Below are positions 22,123 through 32,900 of a DNA stretch of 64,000 nucleotides, piece after piece. The notes beneath the pieces are model-generated. The model did not search any database. It was not told where the DNA came from and saw nothing but the letters and a program-made list of their open reading frames with translations. The DNA is taken from NCBI GenBank assembly GCA_030512295.1, contig JAULSR010000003.1:2232001-2296000 (forward strand), given 5' to 3'. The number at the start of each line of letters is the position of its first letter. Within the stretch, counting starts at the first letter, position 1. The DNA is from Bombardia bombarda. Its lineage: Eukaryota; Ascomycota; Sordariomycetes; Sordariales; Lasiosphaeriaceae. The position numbers and the translations under genes are program-made.

Positions 22123-24029
22123 GATTTTGAACAAGGAATATATTAGGTTACTTTGAATTTGGTTTAAGGTTAAACTTGGCCAGAGGCTGGAGGTGGGTGT
22201 CGTTTTAAATACAGAAATCGACATCGGCTTTAAAGCCGTCGCTCCTGCTGCGGTAGTTTGGGGTCGATGAGATCGTCCGACGCGGTGGAACAAACGGAGG
22301 CGCTGCTGACAAATACCTTATCGCCGAACAGTTCCGTGTATGAAAGCTCAGCTGTTTCGGCAAACCTGTCAACGGCTGGATGAGGTGTGTAATAAGAAAT
22401 CGAGAGGCTCTTTTAAGTCCTTAATTGATATTCAACAGGTGAATGAGGTTGTACACATTTAGCCACCCAAATCTATGTATATAAGCTCACGTGTTGCAAC
22501 CTCAACATTTGTGGGCAGTCGCGTGTGTTGCACTTGAAGCTTTAGCATCCGATCTTAACGTTGTGTTATTGAATCTAACTTGGCTTCACACAACAACAAT
22601 TTGCGTCCTTGACAGTAAACATTTAAGCTCTAGTAAACAGTTGTTCAGTCTCTTAGAATTTTTTCAGTCACAGCCTCATTCAAGTGACGTACGTCATTCT
22701 GTTGTCTTGCCAACCATCGCTGCCTATAATAACCGATCCTATATATTTTGTGTGTTGGAATTGACTAAGTAGTTACATCGCGAGTTATGTTGGCATTTGG
22801 ATCAGTACACTAGGGAGCTCATACTGTGATGTCCGTTACGTATCAGGTGGGTTGTTGTTGTCGCTCATTGCTCCTTCTTGCCCAGTTTCTACCAGAGGAA
22901 AGGTGACCCAGATTGAAATAAACAGTGCCATTATTACACCTCAAAACGCATCGAGAGTGTACCGTATAACCATGTCAGAGACACGATTCCAATGTCAATA
23001 ATTGCATCTCCAATTTGCATGCAGATTGCGGCTGGACGGGAGTCAACAATGCGTCGTCATCTGGGACCTGAATGAACAAGGCCATGAACCTGGAAGCAAG
23101 CGAGGCGAGTGCAAGGCGGAGCCCTGCAGGTGCCAGACGACGCCCCGCTGGGTCCCAAAGCTCCAAAGCTCGGTCCATACTGGCTAGCGCCAGCGCAACA
23201 GCCAGCGAAACAGCCCCACCCGTGCGGATACGTAGCGACGGTAGCGCGCCAAAAGGCGCCAAAAGACCCCTGCCATCTCCTGCCAAGGCGTTGCGCCGGC
23301 CGCATTCCCATCGTCGCTGTCCGGCCAACAGGGCCAAAGTAAATAAATCCTGGTGGTTGGGACAACGACGACGGGTCCCCAGCCAGTCGCAGCCAGTCGC
23401 AGCACCACATTGCGCCCAGGGAAATCTAAACGGCAGGAAGCACAATTGAATTGACTTGGTGTTGTGAGGCAAACACGACAATTTGAACTTTGTTTGTGAA
23501 TGCTAACTGGTAACGACACATTGACTGCACTACCCAGGAACATACTATTCTGGTATGTGTATTGTCCTCCTCTGCATACCACCAAACCACACATCACACC
23601 ATACCACAATACCTTATACTTTTGCATACCAGCCACCGACTTCGAGAACACATCCACCCGTGGCGGTATCTCCATTCAACCTCTCCGTACGTCGCCCGCA
23701 CGTTCCTCTAACTCCCTCTCTTGCATTCGAGATTCCTAATTCTGTCCTCCCTCTATCTAGAAGTCTAGCAATCCCGACTGGTCTGGTCGCGCTCACTCAC
23801 TCACTCACACAATCTTTGCAGCAACCTGACGCTCTTTTGTAAAGACTGACAGACAGGGAAAGAGAAGAGTGTTGTTGTTGGCCACTTAACCATTTGTTGT
23901 TTGTCTAGATTGCGATTGTCATTGACGACGACGACTCAGTCGGCGCATTCCAGTCGAGCGCATCAAGCGAAGTCGACGACGCCTCCTTCGAGACGAGACA
24001 AGACGAGACAGCGGGAGCAGCCGCACATT

Positions 24030-24062
<33 letters not shown>

Positions 24063-24263
24063 AGCCAGCAGAACGAACCGAGCTCGCATACCTTCAGCTA
24101 TCGCCTTCTCCTTTCGCGCATACCACCGTCCCGACCTTGAGCATCTGTCGCAGGCGTCGCCCGACCCAACCGTCCCTCTGGCAGCAGCGGAGGGCGGCTG
24201 TGGGCTCCACGAGCGCAATATCCAAGAAAGCAGCAGCAGCAGTAGCTGTGACCGTCAGCCATA
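22123..24263. promoter_or_regulatory. 2.1-kb divergent region between DsbA-like gene and FIG1
   Basis: Contains the promoters of both genes. The part near FIG1 has CCAG repeats (24031-24063), a TCAC repeat near 23799-23815 and GAC triplets near 23925-23935. I looked for an exact pheromone-response element TGAAACA next to FIG1 and found none in the proximal part. No frame is a convincing gene. Confidence 0.55.
24031..24063. repeat. (CCAG)n microsatellite
   Basis: About eight CCAG units in the probable 5' UTR or proximal promoter of FIG1, roughly 200 bp before its start codon. Confidence 0.92.
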
Positions 24264-25293
24264 ATGGCCGACAATAGATTCCAAGTAGGATGGTATCGTA
24301 AGTTGTTGACACCACCCCTTTCTTATTCATGCATGTCCACATCACTGACAACAACAAACAGGGTGGATACCATTCCTGGGCTATCACCACGTATTGATGA
24401 TTCTAATCATGGTGGCCATCATATTATTATGTTAGCTTCCAGCCCCCATTCCATTCCTCAACTGTAACCCTGCTTGCTGACATCCACCACCAGCCCTCCT
24501 CCTCGCGGGGTGCTCCTCCTCGTCCCCCCTGATCCCCGACATCTTCCTCCTCTCGCTCTACTACCAGCACTACACGGCCGTGCCCGACACCGCACAGGTC
24601 GACTACAACGTCAACACGGCCATCAGCAACATCGTCGGCACCGCCCGACTCCAAGCGCGCGTGGGCTACTTCGGCATCTGCGTCAACCCCGACGGCGGCT
24701 CGTGGCTGTGCAGCAACAACGCGACGGCGCTGGCCAACGAGGTCTCGGTCGATCAGGACCCGCTGAACCTCATATGGCTGGCTAGTCAGTTTAAGGACAT
24801 GATTGTCTTTCCGTATCTCATGTACGCATCCCCCCACCCCTTTCTTTCCCTTCCCAACGTAGCAAAAAAAAAAAAATTAAAAAAATTAAAAAAAATATGC
24901 TGATAGAAACGAAATAGCATCATCGCCATCATCTTCGCCTTCATCTGCCTCCTCCTGCTCGCCACCTTCCCCGGCTGGCACGAGGAGGAGGACAGCGAGG
25001 GCTCGGAGCGCGAGGTCAAGCCGTTCCCCAGCCGGCCCGTCAGCCAGGTCGCACTCGCCATCATCTTCATCGCCTCCATCTTTGTGTTGGTGTCGGTGCT
25101 GTGGCAGCACACGGCCTCGGTCGCGGCCAGCATCATCGCCCAGGACTTTGGCAACGGCAGTGTCCTGTCAGGCGTGGGCAGCTCGGCCATGGTCATGGGC
25201 TGGTTTAGCTTCACGCTGCTGATCATCGTGACGATCGGGCTGCTGGTGATGATTTTGAGTATACGGGTGTTGAATCAGATTATGCATGATTGA
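24264..25293 (+). CDS. fig1: Fig1-family membrane protein (Ca2+ influx / mating fusion)
   Basis: Exons 24264..24297, 24362..24430, 24494..24821 and 24918..25293 (introns of 64, 63 and 96 nt), giving 268 residues. Four membrane segments are visible: FLGYHHVLMILIMVAIILLS (about 16-35), IIAIIFAFICLLLLATF after the third intron, VALAIIFIASIFVLVSVLW, and the C-terminal GWFSFTLLIIVTIGLLVMIL. The extracellular loop between the first two carries the Fig1/claudin-like signature GYFGICV followed by a W-x-C motif (SWLC). In yeast and Neurospora, Fig1 regulates low-affinity Ca2+ entry and cell fusion in mating. The second donor is GTTAGC, a non-consensus form, but phase and the restored membrane segment support it. 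The third intron is A-rich (24863-24896). Confidence 0.92.
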
Positions 25294-26744
25294 TGGGGGG
25301 TGGGATGTTCAAAGAGAGAGAATATGAAGGAAAGGAAGGAATGAATATACTGAGTCGGGGGTGTGTTGATTGGAGGGGGGAGGGGGGGGTAAACTGTTTG
25401 ACTTTGTTTTGCAATGTTTCTGTTTTTATACAAGACGTGTCTGTCTTGGTGCGTACGATACTCACATGGATAATACGACCGGAAATGATGTGTGTATATT
25501 GTGTGGGAGGGGCAGACGACATAAGGGGGAGGGGGGCGAAAGAAGGGATATGGAGGATACGGAATGGATACGATCAAAGAGGCAGTGGCCGAGCCGAGAT
25601 GGAGCGAGACGAACCCGCATCATGAAGGCGGACTACAGATCAACAAGTCGGCGGCAGCGGCGTATCAGTACGTTAAGAGCCATATTCCCATCGGGTCGAA
25701 CCTGGTGGCGGCGAGAGGTGGACGAAAGAAGCAAGCGACGAACGAACGACGAGATGAATGGAGGCAACGCAGACAAGACACTACCCACCACCGGCTTGGC
25801 AACAGAGATAAACGAATCGATCGGCTGATTGACCACCTGTACATCATCAACAAACTTGTTCGGTCATGTGGTCTGATCTACTCTGCCTGTCTTACTGCCT
25901 GGTGGAAAGGGGGGAGAGCACATCATGCAGAAAAGGCAGATGTATGTGTGGGTCTGCATTTTGTCAAAAATATATATATGGTACATAACACCTACCCATG
26001 AGCAGGAGCAGGCGAATTTCATCACTGGGACTTTTGGCTTTACTTTCTCCCTTTTCGGCCTATTGGAATTTGGGGGGGAATCTGTGGCTTTCAACTTTGG
26101 TATGTGTTTCGAAGCGATCGGGACATGACATTTCTGTAAATGACTAGACCTAGGTACCTAGGCTAGAGGAAGGGGAATTCACTTGATTTGGCGTATACTG
26201 CTTATTTCATAGATTAGTGTAAATCCCAGACCATGTCGTATTTTATCAAACCACCGGTTTCAATTTTTATTTCATGATTTATTATAGGGCATGTGAATGC
26301 GGATATGATTCATCCCCGGGAAAAGAGTACTGGTCCATCTTGAAACAACGCGCCATTTTCTTGTTCATATATATCAGTCCCATCATGTTCACGTGTCAGA
26401 AGGGCGTACCCCTTTCCCGTTTGTTCAAAGCATCATGTCTTTGTAGTCCGTGGCGATGTTACAATTACCTAGCATCATCACAAAGACCATTGTATCAAAA
26501 ATAGTAAATATTTGCATAAACGAGTGTCTAGAATAAAGAAAAAGATTATATAGGTGGTGTGTCCTGAACACTAAGATAGATTCTTTTCGCAAAACGCCAT
26601 ATATTCGCCCACCCTCACTGTACGCCAAGAAAAGACAAACGAAATCAGAACAAGAAGAAGATTGTCCTTCAGTAAAGCAATAAGTATATCCTAAAAAGAG
26701 AAAAAAAAGAGTGTTCCAGCTTCTGGACTGGTATGCATCTTCAA
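25294..26744. other. Convergent intergenic region FIG1 / CBM19-like gene
   Basis: 1.45 kb of 3' flanks with G-runs near 25373-25388, AT-richer sequence after 26100 and a perfect 14-bp palindrome (26149-26162). No convincing coding frame. Confidence 0.65.
26149..26162. repeat. 14-bp perfect palindrome CCTAGGTACCTAGG
   Basis: The sequence equals its own reverse complement and contains the TAGGTACCTA core that recurs in other intergenic regions of the window (for example near 48115). It could be a dimeric protein-binding site or simply a composition effect. Confidence 0.9.
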
Positions 26745-28430
26745 CTAAAAAGTAGGAAGAGGCTGGGAAACAGTCATGGTCGACACCGACACCGCCGTCT
26801 TCGTGACAGTCTGCTTGTCCGTGACGGTCAAGAACTGCAGCAGCGTGATGGTTGTCTGGCCATCCTCGATGGGGATGACTTGCAGGGGAATCGATGGGAT
26901 CGTCGACGAGGAAGATGATGGTTTTGAAGAGGAAACGGGAGCAGGAACAGGGACAGAAAGACTGGTTGTGAGGGGCTTCTCAGTGCTGCTGCTGCTGGCG
27001 CTGGCGCTTTGGGTTACAGTGGCTGTTGCCGTGGATGTCACCCTTATCGTAATAAACGACGACGGGGAAGGGGGAATGCTAGATGATGCAGGAGCCGAGG
27101 ATGACGAGACAATCGGTTCCTTTGACGAAGATGATGTTGATGAAGTCTCAATCTCAGGAGTAAAAGTAACCGTAATAGTGACAGCGCCGGTAGTCTGCGT
27201 CGCTGTCACGGTCATAGTAGCACCTTCGTCCTCCTGAGAGCTAGTCGCCTTGGAAGAGGAGGCAGACTCGGATGTAGACACGGTGGCAGATGAGGTGGCG
27301 ATCGTAGACGAACTGGACACTCCAGATGAAGCAGATGCCGATGAAGTGGCCACAGACGAAGTCGACGCAGAAGACGCCGGCAATGGCCCCAGAATGCGCT
27401 CGGCCGTGGCACCATCCAAGCAGCTCAACTTGACGCCCTCGGTGGTATTCATCGGGATGGCGAAGCAGCTCGTGCTCCCCGGGCAGGGCGAAATGTTGAA
27501 GATGCCATCAGCGTCACATACGGCGATGCTACGGAGGACACATGCCGCCTGGCCCTTCTCGCACGCAGAGTCCAGTGTCAGAGAGGCGAACACACTATTG
27601 TATTGCTTTGCCTCCTTGAGATTGCTCGCATACACATCGGCAGCCACTGTTGCCGTGGACGAGGGAATGGATGTGATTGCTGTGGGGACCTCGGTATTGA
27701 CTGTACCGGTGGCTCGACGGGTGCTGGAGGAAAACTCGGTGCTGCTTGGCGATGTCTTGATGCTCGACGACGAGGTAGATGCGCTGGTCAAAGACTCGGT
27801 CGAGCTTGACGCAGTGGAAGCATCTGTAGTACTTGATGAGGTTTCGATGCTCGAGGATGAAGCAGGGGTGCCAGTCGACGTGCTTGTGGCGGTGGAAGCC
27901 TCCGTGGTGCTTGATGACGCCAGGATGCTCGAGGATGAGACAGATTCTGACGAGCTGGTAGTGGAGCTCAATTCGACACTAGCAGCAGTGGAAGAGGTAG
28001 GAAGCGAGGTGCTGTCTGGGACGGGAATAACCTCATTCGTAGAGCCAAGTGTTGTTGAGGCCAATGAGACTGCCGTTCCAGACGATGATGTAGTTGTGGA
28101 CTCGATACTGTCAGACTCTGTCGTGCTGGATAGCGAGCTCGAGGACGAGGAGGTTGTCGGTTTTGGTAATGTAAGGCTCGAAACGAATGTGAGGGAGGAC
28201 AGGGTGCTTGAGCTTGAGCTTGTCAAGTCCAGCGAGGAGGAGGAGGTGGTGGCAATGGTAGCACTGGTGCTTTCTGCCACTGCTGTCTCGCTCTCTTGTG
28301 ATGTCGACGAAAGACTTGAGCTGCTGTTTGCCGCAAGCTGCCTGGACCATTTGACACCTCTCAGAGGACCGGCCTCTGTAGTGCTAAACAGGCAGGCATA
28401 AAGTGCTATAGTGAGCGTTGTGAAGCGCAT
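26745..28430 (-). CDS. Secreted Ser/Thr-rich cell-surface protein with CBM19-like module
   Basis: 561 residues, single exon, ATG at 28430. A signal peptide is clear: MRFTTLTIALYACLFSTTEA, cleavage near residue 20. Most of the protein is Ser/Thr-rich (about 25-255 and 355-545), suiting dense O-mannosylation and an extended wall-spanning stalk. Between these lies a compact cysteine-bearing module (about 265-350): SACEKGQAACV, VCDADGIFNISPCPGSTSCF and KLSCLDG. The Cys and aromatic pattern fits the chitin-binding family 19 module found at the C-terminus of fungal chitinases. No catalytic domain and no obvious GPI-anchor signal is present. Chitin binding is therefore likely but untested, and the role is probably structural or in wall masking. 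Confidence 0.8.
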   Translation of the reverse strand: MRFTTLTIALYACLFSTTEAGPLRGVKWSRQLAANSSSSLSSTSQESETAVAESTSATIATTSSSSLDLTSSSSSTLSSLTFVSSLTLPKPTTSSSSSSLSSTTESDSIESTTTSSSGTAVSLASTTLGSTNEVIPVPDSTSLPTSSTAASVELSSTTSSSESVSSSSILASSSTTEASTATSTSTGTPASSSSIETSSSTTDASTASSSTESLTSASTSSSSIKTSPSSTEFSSSTRRATGTVNTEVPTAITSIPSSTATVAADVYASNLKEAKQYNSVFASLTLDSACEKGQAACVLRSIAVCDADGIFNISPCPGSTSCFAIPMNTTEGVKLSCLDGATAERILGPLPASSASTSSVATSSASASSGVSSSSTIATSSATVSTSESASSSKATSSQEDEGATMTVTATQTTGAVTITVTFTPEIETSSTSSSSKEPIVSSSSAPASSSIPPSPSSFITIRVTSTATATVTQSASASSSSTEKPLTTSLSVPVPAPVSSSKPSSSSSTIPSIPLQVIPIEDGQTTITLLQFLTVTDKQTVTKTAVSVSTMTVSQPLPTF

Positions 28431-29951
28431 TTTCTTGTTGTTGATGCGTGATAGTATGCGTAAATCTGCAAGTCAAATGAAGGAATAAATTTTGTATGCC
28501 GTTTTGAAGCCCGACACTAGTTTTAATGAAAAGATGGTAGTAAAACAGGCCTGCTGCGTGTAGTAATAGCGTGGCAATCACAAAGTTGAGAATAAAAAGG
28601 CTTTCTTTGCTATTGACAAAGAAGGGACAATAGCTAGACGAGCGCCGCAGAACAGGCGAAAAGGAATGGATGCTAAAGCAAAGAAATAGGACCAAAACGA
28701 AAAAGAGAGGAAAAAGAGAGAGAGACTGGAAAAGCAAACCTGGGACGAGAGTGAGACCCTGAAGCCAGGTTCGGCATTGTCACGATGTCGAAGGGGGTCG
28801 GTTGCTTTTTGAGCAATCGACGTCGGTGTGGCATCGAGCTGTCTGGTCGTAGACGCGCCGCGGCAAATTGGACGGCCACGAGTGTCCGACCATGTCCACT
28901 CTGGCTCCCGACCTGACACCGAAATGAAATACTCTGGATGAACGCGATCGGGGACCCAGTGATCCCTGCGAGGCTGGTCTGGCCATATCGTCGAGACGAG
29001 GCGACGTAGCGACCGTAGCGGGACGGACTTGTTGTGCGACAATCGGTCAGAGCCAATGCTTTGGCAGACTCCAGGGTCAATCGACCGCGTTGTTAATCTT
29101 ACGAGACGGGTCTTCTCACAATAAGATTGTCTGTGGCAGGCGCCAGCGGTTGCATCGTGTGTATCGTCGCTGCCGTTTCCACGTCGTGAATTGAATAAGC
29201 GCCCGCTGCCGCTGATTGGCCACCGTGCTGACCAAGTCGCAGGTTTGGACGGCTCCTGGCCAATCAAGGGCGTCAAGCTACACCTTCTGAGAAGTAGCAC
29301 AGGCCATTTTCTAGACCAAACGACCCCCTGGATTTTGTCAATACTGTAAGCTTCGAAACTGTTGAGGTAAGAGAGCATTTCAAATTCTACATTAAATATT
29401 TGGCATGTTTTGACAAACAGGTAGTTGTTTACATAAGTAACTTCAAGTCATTCTTCTTCCAAATAATCAAGAAAGAAATACAAATTCGCATTATAGATAC
29501 TCCCAAGAAATGAATTTGTCACTATTCTGTATTCATTCCTTCATCACTAGATTTTATGCGCTTGTCTCCCTGTCAAAAAAAGCACAATGGCCACGTTATT
29601 TGATGTTGAATAGATCTTATTCACAAACGGCACCATCCTCCCATCGGGCAATATGTACACCTATGGCCGGTATCTACCATACATCCAAACCAGTCCCGGC
29701 ACCCACAACAGCCGCTTCCACACCACGCCCTTAAGATGGGTAACCACAAATCCAAAAGTTGGCCCCCCTACGTACAATCGAAAGTAAAAAGCCACCACAG
29801 CTGTAGTAGACATCGCAATCATATCCTAACTCTCCTCCCCTACTCCTGCGCCTGCAAATGCCCCGCCTGCTATGCAAATGTCGTGTAATGCTCCCAATCA
29901 TCTGAAAGCCCTCTCGCTATGAATGCTTTGTAAACCAGAAAGAACCGCCTC
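28431..29951. promoter_or_regulatory. Upstream region of the CBM19-like gene / 3' flank of DIM-2
   Basis: 1.5 kb. It carries the promoter of the minus-strand wall-protein gene and the 3' end of DIM-2. CCAAT-type pentamers occur near 29214 (ATTGGCC) and 29262 (GGCCAAT). The stretch 29350-29560 is AT-richer. No gene is evident. Confidence 0.55.
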
Positions 29952-32900
29952 TTATAGATGGACGACTGTAGGTCCCGACGGCGTTGACGAGCCTTTCCTC
30001 CCGCTGGAAGGTGTCGAGCCCCTACTCTCCTCTTGAAATGACGGAAACGGGGCCCGCTGTATCCTCTCAGTAACCACCTCGACACGATCCAAGTTGAAGG
30101 CAGACCGATGTTCGCTTGGTGGGTCTGGCGTCGGTGACCCAGAAATAGAAACAGACTCCCGAGCCACATGGAGCATGCTGCTACTGCTATCCCCCTGCCC
30201 TTCGCGCAGCTTCCGCACCTTGCTCGGCTGCAGCTCCTCAGCCAGCAGCGAGTGGCTCTTCCTCTTCGTCCTGCTCCCCGTCTCCATCACCCCCGAGAGG
30301 ACAGTCATGGGCGTCGACTCAGATCTGGCAGTGGTAGTAGTGTCAGCAGCCTCTGGCTCGACACTGGTCATGGGTGACTGAGTCCGGCTGGGAGTAGCAC
30401 TGATGGTAGTAGACCTTGACATCAACCCCCGGCTGCTGCGCCTGCGACGGGCAGTAGTACTATCAGATGCCATCCGCTCCTCCCCCTTCACCCCATTTGA
30501 AGCGCTGACCGGGATGCTGTAACGGCCGCCATCATCATACAGTGTCCCCAACCAAGCCTCGCGGAACTTCAACCCCAGCGCCAGCGCGATTTGCCTCGCC
30601 ACGCTGTTTCCAATGAGCTTGAACTGGTCGGGCGGAATTCCAAGGAGGACCTCGTGGTCTAGGTAACCCTGTGCGCGGCGCATCTCTATTACGCTGAGCG
30701 GTCTGTTCTCGTGCCAGTGCAAACCCGGCCCGGAACGCGCGTCGGTCGGCTGGCACCTGGTGGTCACAGTCGGGTAGATATTGTGGGGCTTCACGCGGGC
30801 CCAGCCCTGGGAGATGGCCGATGTGCGCGCTGACGGCGCGGCAGGAAAGAGTTCGCGATCACCCTCTGTCATGATCCCATTCCCTTCTTTCCAGGCACTG
30901 GTAAACTTCATACCGTGGGGGTGCGTCGGGATTGCGGCATACTGGCTGGCACCTGCCTTTGTGATGCCCGATGGCAGTCTGTGGTCCGGAAAGGGGACAC
31001 AGCAATCGGGCTTTCCATCGCCAATGAACGGAAGGTCGGCAGCGCTCTCGGCCGCGCTCACGAACTTGAAGGGCGTGGGGGAGAACAGGCGATGCACAAA
31101 TGGCTGGCTGTTGCACATCTCGCCGAGGCCACGTTTCTTGACGCCGGAGTAGTGAGAGTGTGACAGCGGAGGCGCTTCTGGCAGCCGCTGGCCCTGCGCC
31201 GCAAAGTAGAGGAAGACGCGACTCCGGCTCTGTGGCGCCCCGTGGGACCAGGCGTCGCCCATGACGAGCTGAGCCTGGTAGCCGAGTCCCACGAGAGCGC
31301 AAAAGAGCTGGGAGAGCACATCCTCCTTACGGTTATGTCTGGCCTGAACAATGCTGGTGACGTTTTCTAGCACGCCGAATTTTGGCCTGTAGAAGTCGAC
31401 GAACGAGGCAAAGGAGGCCACCAGTGACTGATTCTTGATTTGCGAGAGCGTGGTCTTGTCGCGTGTAAGCAGCGAGAATCCAGGGCATGGGCTGCCGGCC
31501 GAGATAAAATCCACGTCCCCCGGTCGAGGCACATTGTCCGAAAATCTCCCTTCGAGGGCGTGTAGAAGGAGGTCGTCGACAGATCCCAAGTACGGATGCG
31601 TCTTGTTCTGATTGGGAGTGTTGGCCATATACGTGTGGACAGCCTTCTCCCATATGTCGTTGACCCAGCACATGTCGACAACTCCGCCATCTTCAAGGCC
31701 TCGTCCAAAGTTGCCGCCGCCGCAAAACAGATCTAGCCCCTTCAGTTTCGGGACCTCTTGGCTTGGATCGAAGCCTTGGTGGAGGGAAGACGGGAAATCG
31801 CCATCGGCGAAGGGAACACACCGGGGCCCGAAATCGGGCGGGCTCAGCCTGGAAGTGATATAGAAAAGATTTCCTGTTCCTCCCCGATTATACGGGTCCA
31901 GGACCGGCTTGTCTGATGGGAAGAACCTCACAAGACATTTCCTAGTTATCTTTTCCGGCTTCACGACAACCGTGTCCTCTGTGTAGACAAGTTCGTTGGG
32001 TGGTGCGTTAGGAGCCAGTGGATCGATCTTCCTTCTCGGCACCAGCTTCCTCAGCCTCACAAAGCGATTTGTTTCCTGCCTAAAGATCTTAACGACTTCG
32101 TAAACATCGGTAAATTCGTCCGATAAGGTCGACACAAGCACGGTGTCGCCCGTCGCAAAACCCAGTGGCGGCCGTTTGCTATGATCACACTTGATGTGCG
32201 ACTTATCGAGGGTCATCCACCGGCGTTGTTCGATAACGTAGGTTTGCCGTACAAAAAAGTCCCCCTTATCCGTGTTTGGTTTTCCCCACCAATCGATGGT
32301 GTGCACCCCAAGAACCTCATGTCCTTTTACGCGGGATGCTTTCCCCTCTCCGCAGGTGCAGTGATCCGATAGGAATAGCTCGTTAGACCATGGATATTTC
32401 ATCACACAGCAAGGCGTTTCGGCGGGTCGATAGAACCAGCTAACGTCGAAACTGCGCGATCCGTCATTGGCGACGTGCACTTTCTGGACCAAGCCAAACC
32501 ATCTATTGTCTTCGGTGGAGTTTCTTGACTTTATGATTTTCCACTTCGTGTCAGTTACATCCTCTCCATCGGGAGGCGTAGAGATGGTGTCCCCAACCGC
32601 GATATGATCAATTGCCGCTTTCGATAAGAATGATGATTTCGTAGATGAGTATCGGACTGGTTTGCCATGCCGACTTTCAACAGCCTGCGCAAGCAGGTGG
32701 CTATTTATTTTCGGCTGCTCAACAGAGCGGCCTCTTGGCCGCTCCGCAGACAACAGTGGCTCAGCTGGGGACGAGCTGTTGCCCGCGAGCTGCAGCATTT
32801 TTCCAATGACCATGTGTCCAAAGCACTCCTTTATGTATGGAGTTACGATCGTCGGTCTTGCGGTCTCGTTGTCTTGTACCACCAGTTTAACCTTCGGTGC

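Noticed and set aside
22300..24263. Pheromone-response element upstream of FIG1
   Set aside because: No exact TGAAACA or its reverse complement was seen in the proximal part; only a partial TGTTTC near 22352.
27250..28401. 383-codon plus-strand frame
   Set aside because: Antisense shadow of the Ser/Thr codons of the CBM19-like gene (Val/Asp/Glu-rich by reverse complement).
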